From Paractinoplanes toevensis (lineage in GTDB: Bacteria; Actinomycetota; Actinomycetes; Mycobacteriales; Micromonosporaceae), in NCBI RefSeq assembly GCF_018332695.1, contig NZ_BOQN01000063.1, forward strand, positions 21,162 to 85,161: a stretch of 64,000 nucleotides of DNA, written 5' to 3'. A program made the translations under genes and the position numbers. Below the pieces are notes generated by a model. That model made no database searches. It had not been told where the DNA came from and was given only the letters and a program-made list of their open reading frames with translations. Positions 23,577 through 32,134 of the stretch are shown piece after piece (positions within the stretch are counted from its first letter, which is position 1; the number at the start of each line of letters is the position of its first letter).

Positions 23577-26500
23577 ATGAGCTACGAGGACGACGAATAC
23601 TGGGAAGACGAATACTCTGAGTATTCCATCATGCCGAATTCGGCGGTCGTTCAGGAACGTCAATTCCAGAAACGAACCGCGCCCGATCCGGTCATTCCCA
23701 CCCGTCGTCCCGGCGACGTCGACGCACCCGTCGACGAACTGGCCGCCCGCCGCCGCCGGCGCAACACCGGCCGCCGGCCCCAGGTGGCGTTCGACTCGGA
23801 GCGCCCCAGCTGGCTCGACGACCCGGACTTCGCCCCGGTCGACACGTCGGTGCCCAACCTGGCCGGCGACGAGTTCGCCGACGTCGACTTCAACCGCCCC
23901 GAGCTGGGCGCCGATTTCGACGCACCCGATTTCCCGATCCCCAGCACCGGCGACGTCCGCCAGCGCCGCGACGACCGCTTCGGCGACTACCCGGACGACA
24001 TCGACGAGCCGTTCGACCACCGCGACCTGGCCGCCTACGGCCACGGCCCGACAACCACCACCCGGGTAGGCCAGACCGACGAGACCGCCCGCCCCGGCCG
24101 CCGGGGTGGACCGGCCCGCGGCGGCGCCCGGCCCGGACAGCCTGTCGAACCGCCGCAGCGCGCCGGGCGCGCCCAGCGCGGCCGCACCGAGTGGATCGAC
24201 GAGACCGGCTGGACCGACGAGAACCGCCCCGAGCGCGGCGGCCGCACCGGCTGGGGCGGCGACACCCCACGACGGGCCGGCGCCGCCGAATGGGCCGACG
24301 ACACTTCGCGGCGGGCCGGCGCAGCCGAATGGGCCGACGACACGCCACGGCGGGCCGGGGCGCCCGGTCGGGCCGACGAGACGCCGCAGCGCGGCACGCG
24401 GGGCTCGGCACCGCAGCGCGGCGACGGGCCGCCACGCACCACCCGTCCCGGCGAGGCGCCACAGCGCCCCGGCTGGGCCGGCGACGTTCCTCCGCGTGGC
24501 GAGGGTCCGCAGCGCGCCGATTGGGCCGGCGACGCGCCTTCGCGTGGCGGGGCGCCGCTCCGTGCCGACTTCGTCGGCGACCAGCCGCAACGCGGCGATC
24601 TCGGCATCCCGCCGGGCGACGCGCCGCAACGCCGTGACCGGGGTGTCCGGCCCGGCGACGCCGGGCAGCGCGGCATCCGTCCCGGCGATGTGCCGCCGCG
24701 TGGCGAGCGCGGGGTCCGGTCCGGCGACATCACGCAGCACGCCGAGTGGTCCGCGGACGGCACGCCCCAGCGCGGCGAGCGGGTGGCGTGGGTTGACGAT
24801 GCCGCTGGCCAGGGCGCCTGGGTCGGCCAGGACGGCACCGATGTCGCCGCCTGGGCCGGCGAGCAGGTGGCCCCGCCCCAGCAGCCCGGCCGCGACGAGC
24901 GGATCGAGGCGCCGGAGGCCGGGCCCGCGGCCGCCGAGGAAGAGGCGCCGAAGAGCAAGCGCGGATGGCTGCGCCGGAAGAAGAACGCCGACCAGGACGC
25001 GCGGCCCGCGAAGGCGAAGCGGGGCGAGCCGGCCCAGGGTGCGAACCCGGCCGCGCAGGGCGGCGCCCCGCAGGCTTTGCCGCCGACCGTAGGCCCGGCG
25101 ACCGGGCAGGGTGTCGTCCCGCAGGCCTTCCCGCCAAGCACAGGCCCGGCGACCGGGCAGGGTGTCGTCCCGGCGGGCGGGCAGCCCGGCCCGGACGTGG
25201 AGCCGCACGGCGCGCAGCCGGGCCAGGGAGCCGGACCGCAGGCCGCGCGAGCCGCAGTACCGCAGGCCGCGCGAGCCGCAGTACCGCAGGCCGGGCGAGC
25301 CGCTGCATCGCAGGCCGGGCAAGCGGCACGGACCTCTGCGCCGCAGGCGGGGCAAGCAGCACGGGCCGCTACGCCGCAGGCGGGGCAAGCGGCGCGAGAG
25401 GACGAGCAGGCGGCGGGAGTGGCCGGGCCGGAGGGCGGGCAGGCGGCGCGAGCCGCAGTACCGCAGGCCGGGCCAGCTGGACGAGTGGCCGGACCGCAGG
25501 CCGGGCCAGCTGCACGCGCGGCCGGACCGCAGGCCGGGCAGTCCGCGCGCGGTGCCGCGTCGCAGGATGCGCCGCTCGGACGGGACGCCGTGCCGCAGGG
25601 CGGCCGCGCGGCCGGACCGCAGGGCGCGCGTGGTGGCGCGGTCCAGGATCGACAGTCGCCGCGTGGTTCCGCATCGCACATCGGAGAGTCCCAGCCGGCC
25701 GTGAGCGGGCGGGCCCAGGTGCCCGGCCTGCGGCCGCCGGTCAATCCCGAGGAGCTCTACCGGCGTCCCGAGGACGGACGCCCGGCTCAGGGTGGGCGTG
25801 CGGCGCAGGGCGGTCGTGCTCAGGGCGGGCCGGCGGATCAGATCGCCCGGCGGCCGGCGCAGGACGACCGCCCTGGTCAAGATCGTGGTCCGAGCCGAGA
25901 CGAACGTCGGCGGGCCGCTGACGAGGTGGCCTTCGAACGTGGCGACCGGAGGGCGCGGCCGGGCGAGCGCACCGACCCACGCATCCGGCGGCCGATCGAC
26001 AACGAGCTGGACATCACGGACTCACGACTGCGGCGTCCGGCCGGCCTCGACAGCACCGATTCCCGGCTGCGCCGCCCGGCGGAACTCGACAACACCGACT
26101 CCCGCCTGCGGCGGCCCGACACCACCGATCCGCGGATGCCCGACCCGCGCCGGCGTTCGGGTGGCCGGATGGGCGAGCGCACCGCGTTCTGGGGCCCGGC
26201 CGACGAGGACGACATGGCCGCGCGGCGGCCCGGCGGGGGCCGCGACGAGCGGTACCCGGACGAGCTGGACCCGCGGTCCGAACGAGACGGACGGCGCCGG
26301 GCCCCCGACGACCGCGGCCGGCGCGCCGACGAACGGCCCCCGGTCACCGCGATCGGCGACTACGACCAGGGCTACCGCCCGGTCGGCGGCAGCGGCTGGG
26401 ACGAGCTTCGCGGCGACCGGGCCGGCTGGGCGGAGGAGCCCGCCGCGTGGACCGGCGAGGGCCGCCCCGGCGAGCAGGTGGCCTGGGCCGGCGACGGTCA

Positions 26501-29500
26501 CGGCCGTCCCGAGCGGGACACCGGCTGGGAGGAGCCCGCAGCCGAGGCCGGCGGCGAGGAGGTCTGGTCCGAGGACGGACGCCGGGTCACGTCCTGGGAC
26601 ATCGAGGGCGAGGTCGTCTGGAACGACGAGCCCGGCGGCACGGAAACCCGCGGCCAGGAACTCCCGGCCGCGAACGACGAGGACCAGGGCGACGAGTACG
26701 GCCAGGGCCCCCGCGTGCTCAGCAAGGCCCCGACGCCCACCAAGCCGAAGGTGATCAGCCGCGAGGAGCCCCCGCCGATCCCGCGAGTGGTCAAGAAGGC
26801 CGAGCCCGAACCGCCGCGCGTGGTCGGCACGACCCCGGCCACCCCCGCCGCCCGCGTGGTTGCCCCGCCGCCCGCTACCCCGACGCCCGTAACGGACGCC
26901 CCCGGCGGCAAGCGCCCGGGTCCGCAGCCAAACCCTGCGGCACCCGGCCAGCAGCGCTCCCCGGAGTCCGGCGAGCAACGCCCGCCCGCGCCGATCGTCC
27001 CCGGCACGCCGGGACCGGCCCACCCGGCCGCCCCCGACACGGCACGCCGGCCCGGCACCGCCGCCCGGCCCGTTGCCGCCGACCCGGCATCGCAGCAGCG
27101 CCCGGCCGCCCCACCCCCGCCGGCCACGTCGCGCCCCGACGCACCCGCCGAGCAGCTTCCCGCCGCCCACGCGGGCCCGGCGCACCAGGCCGATTCGCCG
27201 TGGGACACCAGCTCCCGCATGCAGGCCGCGTGGGACACCGGCACTCGGATGCAGCCGCCATCCACGCAGGGTGCATGGGAAACCGGCACACGCATGCCGA
27301 GCCCTCAGCAAAACGGCCCACAGACGCAGCAACCCCAGCAAACCGGGCCGCAAGCGCAGTCGCCGTGGGATACCGGCACGCGAATGCCGGCGCCCGACCA
27401 GACCGGCACCCGACCGCAGCAGGCCGGGCCACAGGCGCAAGCCGCGTGGGAAACCGGCACCCGCATGCCGGCGCCCGACCAGAGCGGCACACGCATGCAG
27501 GGGCTGCAGCCGAACGGTCCGCAAACGCAGTCCCCAACCGCCCCACCGGCGCAGGGCGGCTGGGAAACCGGTACACGGACGCAGGCACCCGATCAGACCG
27601 GCACGCGCATGCCGGCACCGCAGCAGAGCGGGCCGCAAACGCCGTCGCAGCAAGCTGGGTCGCAGGCTCCGTGGGAGACCGGCACTCGCCTCAACGGCCC
27701 GGACGCGCCGCCGCGGTCGCGCCGGACGCCGCGCACCGCGCACGTCACGCTCTCCGAGTCGGACGGGCCGTGGGCGATGACACCGGACCAGGCTCCCCCG
27801 GCCTCGCTGCCGGTGAGTGGCCTGTCCCGGCCGATCTCCCCCGGTGCCCCGCGCCCGCAGATCGACCCGAACCAGCCCGCCCGGCCCGTCCCGGCCCCGG
27901 GCTACGACGTGCCGGCCACGGCGGTCCCGCCGGCCGCCGCCCGCCCGGCCGCAGTTCAGCCCAACCTGCCGCCGGCCGGTCCGGCGACGCCCGGACCGCA
28001 GGTTCAGCCGGGCATCCAGCTGCCGCCGGCCGCGCACGCTGCGCAGGCGCCGCCGGGCATCCAGGCGACGGCCGCACCGGACGTTCCTACCGCGTACGCG
28101 GGCCCGCCTGGCGGTGCCGCGGCGCCGGCGCCGCAGGTCACACCGGTCTCCCCGGCGGCCGCCCGCGGCCCGGTCGAGGCTCCGGTCTCGCCGATGCCGA
28201 CCGCTGGACGTCCACCGGCCGGCACCGCGGCACGCCCGGCCGCTCCGACGCCCACGGGACAGGACCCCGGTGCCTGGCCCCGGCCGCCGGTACCCGGCGG
28301 CGAGCAGACCCGGCCCGCGGCCGACCAGGTGCCCGGCGCCCACGGCGGCCGGCCCACGTCGCTGGCGTCGGCACCGGTCAGCGCACCGGCCGGCAATCGC
28401 GCACAGCGTCCGACCGGCCCGGCGGGCACCCCGCCGCAGGATGGGTCCACGCAGCCGACCTCCCCGGCCGCGGGCGCGGCGCCGCAGAACGACGTGCCGA
28501 CCCAGCCGATGGTCCGCCCCGGCCGAACCGCGGGACCGGACCAGGCCGCACCGGACCAGGCCGCAAGGGCGACAACCCACCAGGGCACGCCCGGCCAGCC
28601 GGCGGCGCCTGGTCACGCTGCGCCACAGCAGGCAGGCCCCGGCCACACCGAGCCACAGCAGGCAGGCCCGGGCCATGCCGCGGCCCACCAGGCAGCGCCC
28701 AGCCACGGCGCGCCGCAACAAGCAGGACCCAGCCACGCCGCAGCCCACCAGGCCGGGGCCCCGCAGGTGGCGGAGGCTCGGCCGGAAGGGTCGCCGGCGG
28801 TCGGTTACGCGCCTGAGCAAGGTGCGGCCGGCGCGGCGGAGGCCGGCCTGGAAGGCGGTGCCGGGGCCGCTCGGATCGCGGTGCCGATGCAGCGGCCTTC
28901 GGTGGACGGGACCGTGCCGGGTTCGGTGGACGGGACCGTGCCGGGTGCGGCGGCGGTGGTCGCGCCCAAGGCTCCCCGGCATGGGGCGCCGGAGGGTGCC
29001 GGCCACGCCGCGGACGAGGACGCGCAGGCTTCGGAGCAGGGGCGGCCGGGGGCTCATGCGGCGCCGTACATGGATCCGGACGGGACTCTGCACAATCTGC
29101 GGCCGATCGGGCGGCTCATGGTGTCGGGGCCTGATCAGGAGCCTCGGCGGTCCGACGACCCGGCGTTCGTCGGGCAGTGGTTCAACAAGAAGGAACCGCC
29201 CGCGCCCTCGGTCAAGCCGGTCGCGGACGGGGACGGCATGGTGCTGGACCTGGATCTGGCGGGGCTGCTCAACGGGGTTGCCCTCGACGCCGAGCCGGAT
29301 ATTTCCGACAACGGAGCCGCCGCCGCAGGAAGCGCCGGGACCAACGGTGAGCCCGCTGCGACGGCAGAGCAAGCAGCGGCCGACGAAGCGGCAGCAAACA
29401 AAGCGGCAGCCGAAAAAGCCGCAGCCGAGAAAGCGGCCGCAAAGGAAGCGGCCGCCGAGAAAGCAGCGGCAGAAGAGGCAGCAGCCCAGGAGGCAGCGGC

Positions 29501-30101
29501 GGCGCCGGTGGAGAAGCCGGCCGCGCTGTCCGCGGCCGACCTCGAAGCCATCCGGTGGCGGCTCGACGGCGGGACGCTGCGGGAAGTGGTCGACAACAAG
29601 GACGCGCTGCGGGAGCTCGGTGAACGGCTGGACGAGCCGCTCGCCGAGGAGACCGACAACGTCGCCAAGGCGGGGCTGCTCAGCGTGCGGGCCGAGGTCT
29701 ACCGGCTGCTCGGGGAGCTGGGCATGGCGGCCGCGGCCAGCCGGCTCGCGCTCGCCCATGCCGAGTCGGCGCAGCACACGCAGTCGACCGTGATCGCGCA
29801 GGCTGAGCTGGCGCACGTTCTGCGGCTGCGCAAGGACTACGAGGAGGCCGACCGGTTGTTCGCCAAGGCGGCAAAAGCGGACGTCCCCGACCCGTTGCGC
29901 AGCGTCGTCCACGAGAACGCCGGGCGCAGCTGCTTCGACCAGGGGCGGCACATGGAGGCGCTCGATCACTTCGCCCGGGCCGTACGGCTGGGTGAGCCCG
30001 AAGATCAGGAACTCGCCGAGCGGATCGGGGTGTGCCTGGAAGCCGTCTACATCCACGTTCTGCGGGACGGCTGGGGCCCGTACCCCCGGAAGGAAGCGTA
30101 A
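23577..30101 (+). CDS. Giant low-complexity repeat protein (2174 residues) with C-terminal TPR-like region
   Basis: The N-terminus is acidic and Tyr-rich (MSYEDDEYWEDEYSEYS). Then come long Pro/Ala/Gly/Gln/Arg-rich stretches with distinct repeat families: WADD(T/D)-x-RRAGA and WAGD units (about 220-330), QA(A/G)RAA units (about 540-690), seven W(D/E)TGTRM-type units (about 1208-1371), PQQAGPGHA units (about 1680-1725), and an Ala/Lys/Glu helix of EKAAAEKAAA type (about 1925-1978). Residues from about 1980 to the end look folded: LSAADLEAIRWRLDGGTLRE, then helical pairs such as AELAHVLRLRKDYEEADRLF and DQGRHMEALDHFARAVRLG, which are TPR-like. No signal peptide or membrane helix is seen, so it is probably cytoplasmic. 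Its stop codon abuts the stop of the opposite GGDEF gene. Function unknown. Confidence 0.8.
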   Translation: MSYEDDEYWEDEYSEYSIMPNSAVVQERQFQKRTAPDPVIPTRRPGDVDAPVDELAARRRRRNTGRRPQVAFDSERPSWLDDPDFAPVDTSVPNLAGDEFADVDFNRPELGADFDAPDFPIPSTGDVRQRRDDRFGDYPDDIDEPFDHRDLAAYGHGPTTTTRVGQTDETARPGRRGGPARGGARPGQPVEPPQRAGRAQRGRTEWIDETGWTDENRPERGGRTGWGGDTPRRAGAAEWADDTSRRAGAAEWADDTPRRAGAPGRADETPQRGTRGSAPQRGDGPPRTTRPGEAPQRPGWAGDVPPRGEGPQRADWAGDAPSRGGAPLRADFVGDQPQRGDLGIPPGDAPQRRDRGVRPGDAGQRGIRPGDVPPRGERGVRSGDITQHAEWSADGTPQRGERVAWVDDAAGQGAWVGQDGTDVAAWAGEQVAPPQQPGRDERIEAPEAGPAAAEEEAPKSKRGWLRRKKNADQDARPAKAKRGEPAQGANPAAQGGAPQALPPTVGPATGQGVVPQAFPPSTGPATGQGVVPAGGQPGPDVEPHGAQPGQGAGPQAARAAVPQAARAAVPQAGRAAASQAGQAARTSAPQAGQAARAATPQAGQAAREDEQAAGVAGPEGGQAARAAVPQAGPAGRVAGPQAGPAARAAGPQAGQSARGAASQDAPLGRDAVPQGGRAAGPQGARGGAVQDRQSPRGSASHIGESQPAVSGRAQVPGLRPPVNPEELYRRPEDGRPAQGGRAAQGGRAQGGPADQIARRPAQDDRPGQDRGPSRDERRRAADEVAFERGDRRARPGERTDPRIRRPIDNELDITDSRLRRPAGLDSTDSRLRRPAELDNTDSRLRRPDTTDPRMPDPRRRSGGRMGERTAFWGPADEDDMAARRPGGGRDERYPDELDPRSERDGRRRAPDDRGRRADERPPVTAIGDYDQGYRPVGGSGWDELRGDRAGWAEEPAAWTGEGRPGEQVAWAGDGHGRPERDTGWEEPAAEAGGEEVWSEDGRRVTSWDIEGEVVWNDEPGGTETRGQELPAANDEDQGDEYGQGPRVLSKAPTPTKPKVISREEPPPIPRVVKKAEPEPPRVVGTTPATPAARVVAPPPATPTPVTDAPGGKRPGPQPNPAAPGQQRSPESGEQRPPAPIVPGTPGPAHPAAPDTARRPGTAARPVAADPASQQRPAAPPPPATSRPDAPAEQLPAAHAGPAHQADSPWDTSSRMQAAWDTGTRMQPPSTQGAWETGTRMPSPQQNGPQTQQPQQTGPQAQSPWDTGTRMPAPDQTGTRPQQAGPQAQAAWETGTRMPAPDQSGTRMQGLQPNGPQTQSPTAPPAQGGWETGTRTQAPDQTGTRMPAPQQSGPQTPSQQAGSQAPWETGTRLNGPDAPPRSRRTPRTAHVTLSESDGPWAMTPDQAPPASLPVSGLSRPISPGAPRPQIDPNQPARPVPAPGYDVPATAVPPAAARPAAVQPNLPPAGPATPGPQVQPGIQLPPAAHAAQAPPGIQATAAPDVPTAYAGPPGGAAAPAPQVTPVSPAAARGPVEAPVSPMPTAGRPPAGTAARPAAPTPTGQDPGAWPRPPVPGGEQTRPAADQVPGAHGGRPTSLASAPVSAPAGNRAQRPTGPAGTPPQDGSTQPTSPAAGAAPQNDVPTQPMVRPGRTAGPDQAAPDQAARATTHQGTPGQPAAPGHAAPQQAGPGHTEPQQAGPGHAAAHQAAPSHGAPQQAGPSHAAAHQAGAPQVAEARPEGSPAVGYAPEQGAAGAAEAGLEGGAGAARIAVPMQRPSVDGTVPGSVDGTVPGAAAVVAPKAPRHGAPEGAGHAADEDAQASEQGRPGAHAAPYMDPDGTLHNLRPIGRLMVSGPDQEPRRSDDPAFVGQWFNKKEPPAPSVKPVADGDGMVLDLDLAGLLNGVALDAEPDISDNGAAAAGSAGTNGEPAATAEQAAADEAAANKAAAEKAAAEKAAAKEAAAEKAAAEEAAAQEAAAAPVEKPAALSAADLEAIRWRLDGGTLREVVDNKDALRELGERLDEPLAEETDNVAKAGLLSVRAEVYRLLGELGMAAAASRLALAHAESAQHTQSTVIAQAELAHVLRLRKDYEEADRLFAKAAKADVPDPLRSVVHENAGRSCFDQGRHMEALDHFARAVRLGEPEDQELAERIGVCLEAVYIHVLRDGWGPYPRKEA

Positions 30102-31136
30102 TCAGCGGCTGACCGGGAGTGGGGTCGGCGGGTGAGCCATCGCCGTGCGGCCCCGGCCGCCCTGTTTTGCCTGGTAGAGGGCCGCGTCCGAGGCCGTGCC
30201 GAGTTCGACGGCGGTCCCGGCGTGGTCGGGCAGTACGGCCACGCCGATGCTGAGGCCGGGCGGGCCGCTCGGCAGGCTGTCGATCTGTGCGACGGCGGCG
30301 CGGAGGTCGTCGGCGGCGCGGCGGGCGCCCATCCGGTCGGTGCGCAGCAGCACCACGAACTCGTCGCCGCCGAGGCGGCCGACCACGTCGTCCTCGCGGC
30401 GGGCGACCGTGCGCAGCGCGTCGGCCACCGCCTGCAGGGCCATGTCGCCGACGCCGTGGCCCCACGTGTCGTTGATCTTCTTGAAGTAGTCGATGTCGAT
30501 GGTGAGCAGGGCGATCGACTCGTTGCCGCGGTTGGCCCAGGCGACCGCGCGGGCCAGTTCGCCGTCGAAGGAGCGGCGGTTGGCCACCCCGGTGAGCGGG
30601 TCCGCGTACGCCTGGGTCTCGAGGACGTCGCGCAGCCGGTCGTTGCGTAGCCGCAGCGAGTTGACCACGATCGCGGTGAGGATCATCGCGACGGTCAGCG
30701 ACGCCCAGTCGGACAGGCCCCGGTTGGCGCCCTCGATGGGGAAGACGACGGCCGCGTTACCGGCCGAGACCAGGGTGAGGACCAGGTAGTTCGCGATCCG
30801 GCTGAGGAAGTTCGCGGCGTACAGGACCGGCCACAGGTAGAAGAACTGCGCGCCGGTGCTGGCGTCGGTGGTGGCCAGGTTGAGCGTGGTGACCAGGGCG
30901 ATGCCGAGGTACGGCGCGAGCAGCCACATCACCGTCGGCACCCGCTCGGGCCGCCACCGGCAGATCGCCCCGCCGAGGCCGAGGACCACGGTGAGCACGG
31001 CGAAGACGCTGACGCCGGTGACGGTCCGGTTGTCCGGCAGCACCACGCCGGTGATGAACATGAATGGGCCGGCGCCCATCAACAGGTACGCGACGGAACG
31101 GGATGCCCCGGCCTGGTCACGCAACTGAAACCGCAC
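30102..31136 (-). CDS. Membrane-bound diguanylate cyclase (GGDEF)
   Basis: A 344-residue protein with five or six membrane helices in residues 15-160 and a GGDEF domain from about 170. The catalytic motif GGDEF is intact at 256-260 and the RxxD inhibitory site REDD is at 247-250 with the standard five-residue spacing, so it should make cyclic di-GMP from two GTP under product inhibition. No EAL domain is present. The start is GTG at 31136. It converges exactly, without a gap, on the giant low-complexity gene. The membrane part matches no named sensor that I recognise. Confidence 0.9.
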   Translation of the reverse strand: MRFQLRDQAGASRSVAYLLMGAGPFMFITGVVLPDNRTVTGVSVFAVLTVVLGLGGAICRWRPERVPTVMWLLAPYLGIALVTTLNLATTDASTGAQFFYLWPVLYAANFLSRIANYLVLTLVSAGNAAVVFPIEGANRGLSDWASLTVAMILTAIVVNSLRLRNDRLRDVLETQAYADPLTGVANRRSFDGELARAVAWANRGNESIALLTIDIDYFKKINDTWGHGVGDMALQAVADALRTVARREDDVVGRLGGDEFVVLLRTDRMGARRAADDLRAAVAQIDSLPSGPPGLSIGVAVLPDHAGTAVELGTASDAALYQAKQGGRGRTAMAHPPTPLPVSR

Positions 31137-31176
31137 GGTATGACTTTTCGGTCCGGGCGGCGGGCAGTTGAGAGTT

Positions 31177-32040
31177 TCAGCGGGCTTCGGCCATCTCCGC
31201 CGGCTCGGCGCCGGTCAGGGTCACCCCGGCGCTCGCCGCGGTCACCAGCACCAGTGCAATGATCTCCACGGCGCCGAGGCGCTGGTGCAGGACGAGCAGT
31301 CCGGCGATGGCGGCGCCGGCCGGTTCCAGGCTCATCAGGATGCCGAAGACGCGGGTGGGGATGCGGCGCAGCGCGTTGATCTCCAGGCCGTAGGACAGGA
31401 CCGAGGAGAGCAGGGCGACGGCGGCAGCGCCGATCAACAGCCGAGGATCATCGAGTACGGCACTCGCACCGCCCGCCCCGAACGGCAGCACCAGCAGCGC
31501 GGCCACGGCGAGCGAGACGGTCAGCCCGCCGGTGCCGGGGACGATCCCGCCGAGCTTGGCGCTGAACACGATGTAACCGGCCCAGAAGAGCCCGGCCAGG
31601 AAGGCGAGCAGCAGACCGCCGAGCGGGGCCGACCCACCGCCGGCCGCGCCGAGCAGGATCACGCCGCCGCCGGCGAGCGCGGCCCACAGCAGGTCGAGCA
31701 GCCGCCGGGTCTGCACGAGGGCGAGCAGCAGCGGGCCGAGGAACTCGACGGTGACGGCGATGCCGAGCGGCACGGTTCGCAGGGCGAGGTAGAAGATCAG
31801 GTTCATGCCGGCCATGACGACGCCGAGGAGGGCGGCGGCCCGCCAGGCCGCGCCGGACCAGCCGCGCAGGGCCGGCCGGGTGACCAACCCCAGGATCACC
31901 GCGGCGAGGGCCAGGCGGAGGAGGGTCACGCCGGCCGCGCCGAGATCCTCGAAGAGGGTACGCGCGACCGCGGAGCCGAACTGCACCGAGACGATCGCCA
32001 GCAGCACGAGCACGGGTGCGGGCACCTCGGGGCGTTTCAT
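31177..32040 (-). CDS. EamA-family transporter (drug/metabolite superfamily, RhtA-like)
   Basis: A 287-residue protein with ten predicted helices in two EamA halves. Motifs include VTLLRLALAAVILGL in the first half and YGLEINALRRIPTRVFGILM plus LEPAGAAIAGLLVLHQRL in the second, the pattern of amino acid exporters such as RhtA. ATG at 32040 has GGGGAGG about eight bases upstream. The transported compound is unknown. A hairpin separates it from the upstream acyltransferase gene. Confidence 0.85.
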   Translation of the reverse strand: MKRPEVPAPVLVLLAIVSVQFGSAVARTLFEDLGAAGVTLLRLALAAVILGLVTRPALRGWSGAAWRAAALLGVVMAGMNLIFYLALRTVPLGIAVTVEFLGPLLLALVQTRRLLDLLWAALAGGGVILLGAAGGGSAPLGGLLLAFLAGLFWAGYIVFSAKLGGIVPGTGGLTVSLAVAALLVLPFGAGGASAVLDDPRLLIGAAAVALLSSVLSYGLEINALRRIPTRVFGILMSLEPAGAAIAGLLVLHQRLGAVEIIALVLVTAASAGVTLTGAEPAEMAEAR

Positions 32041-32084
32041 GCGGTGAGCCTCCCCCGGCGGCGCCCGGCCGAGCACGCCGGATG

Positions 32085-32114
32085 CATCCGGGGTGAGCGG
32101 GCCCACCCCGGATG
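32085..32114 (-). terminator. Hairpin between acyltransferase and EamA genes
   Basis: CATCCGGGGTG and CACCCCGGATG pair perfectly over 11 bp around an 8-base loop. It lies after the minus-strand acyltransferase stop. No U-tract is present. Confidence 0.5.
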
Positions 32115-32134
32115 CCGCCGGGGCGGGCCGGCCG

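Noticed and set aside
26022..30056. Very long open frame on the minus strand opposite the giant protein gene (1344 codons)
   Set aside because: It is an antisense shadow caused by the G/C third-position bias of the plus-strand gene; the product is Arg/Gly/Leu-rich nonsense with no start signal or domain.
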